A stretch of DNA of 7,571 nt from Flavobacteriales bacterium UBA5692 (GTDB taxonomy: Bacteria > Bacteroidota > Bacteroidia > Flavobacteriales_D > Sanyastnellaceae). The stretch is taken from assembly GCA_002420235.1 (NCBI GenBank), contig DIHQ01000051.1, positions 1 through 7,571 of the forward strand, in the 5' to 3' direction. Position 1 is the first letter of the stretch; every line of letters begins with the position of its first letter. The notes beneath the pieces are model-generated. The model saw only the letters and a program-made list of their open reading frames with translations. It made no database searches and was not told the DNA's origin. The position numbers and the translations under genes were made by a program. Shown piece by piece: positions 7,334 through 7,571 of this stretch.

Positions 7334-7357
7334 AGTATCGCTAAAGGTCGTGTTCAA

Positions 7358-7571
7358 TCATTCACGTCCCAATTTTCCATAGCGATACCAAGCTCGCTCG
7401 TGAAAGTAGTAGAATGACATCTTCAGTGCGCCCTCCGCAATAGCCAAGCTGGTCGCTTTCTCCACGGCGTGCGTATCATCCTGGAAAAAGAACCAAGCCA
7501 AAAGGAAGGTGGTTACGGATGCGATGATTCGCCAAGTCACGGTTTTGGCAAGGTGACGGACGCGGGACTTT
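7358..7571 (-). CDS. DUF2061 family small membrane protein, 5' end cut by window
   Basis: The frame is open from the right edge (70 complete codons seen) to TGA at 7358-7360. An internal GTG at 7540 could be taken for the start, but the ten codons upstream read KSRVRHLAKT and continue directly into VTWRIIASVTTF. That is the normal conserved N-terminus of DUF2061 proteins, so only a few residues including the true start are missing. Two hydrophobic segments are visible, WRIIASVTTFLLAWFFF and a second around AIAEGALKMSFYYF. The end is the conserved HERAWYRYGKLG. Its molecular role is unknown. In my memory the domain is repeatedly found beside or fused to sulfate-activation genes in Bacteroidota and some Proteobacteria, and here it stands 24 bases ahead of the cysD ATG. 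That context suggests, without proving it, a membrane role tied to sulfate or PAPS metabolism. Confidence 0.85.
   Translation of the reverse strand, partial: KSRVRHLAKTVTWRIIASVTTFLLAWFFFQDDTHAVEKATSLAIAEGALKMSFYYFHERAWYRYGKLGRE

Noticed and set aside
1..7571. CRISPR array, insertion sequence, tRNA or phage-related system
   Set aside because: I saw no spaced direct repeats, transposase motifs, tRNA cloverleaf with CCA-type end, or phage proteins; nearly all bases are used by nine minus-strand genes of known families.

Overview
The window looks like ordinary chromosome from a member of the Bacteroidota, possibly a marine or freshwater Flavobacteriales-like lineage of medium GC. This placement is inference from remembered family resemblance: a Bacteroides/Flavobacteria-type Fur beside purA, a DUF2061 gene ahead of cysDNC, a WcaF-type acetyltransferase, and starts with weak or no Shine-Dalgarno sequence, including a probable TTG. 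No database was searched. All nine genes that I support lie on the minus strand, so transcription runs from right to left. There is no RNA gene, insertion sequence, CRISPR array or phage gene that I can see, and no stretch of 300 bases without a gene.

Right block (7571 down to 4725), sulfate activation. A small DUF2061 membrane protein, cut by the window edge, is followed by cysD, cysN (sharing one base with cysD) and a separate, unusually short cysC. CysD and CysN form ATP sulfurylase, which makes adenosine 5'-phosphosulfate (APS). CysC should phosphorylate it to PAPS, the sulfate donor for assimilation or for sulfotransferases. The tight spacing indicates one operon whose promoter lies beyond the window.

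Middle block (4697 down to 2904), housekeeping. A Fur-family regulator begins 27 bases after cysC, and purA (adenylosuccinate synthetase) follows after 81 bases.

Left block (2769 down to 1), cell-surface polysaccharide. After a 134-base gap come a WcaF-like hexapeptide acetyltransferase, a PglK/MsbA-like ABC exporter that probably flips lipid-linked glycan, and the first 149 codons of a GT-B glycosyltransferase that runs off the left edge. The last two overlap by ATGA. The glycosyltransferase is open to the edge in a clear reading frame and is easily missed by a simple ORF search that needs both ends. Base composition drops from the cys block (parts of cysD are near 65-70% GC) to the exporter (parts near 40%), which fits a polysaccharide locus of different origin joined to a housekeeping segment.

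Taken together, the window joins PAPS synthesis, a metal regulator, purine synthesis and the edge of a glycan-assembly locus. No clearly undescribed system is visible. The points most worth a second look are the lid-less short APS kinase, the DUF2061 gene at the head of the sulfate-activation operon, the Fur protein without CxxC zinc motifs, and the possible link between PAPS supply and the neighbouring glycan genes.
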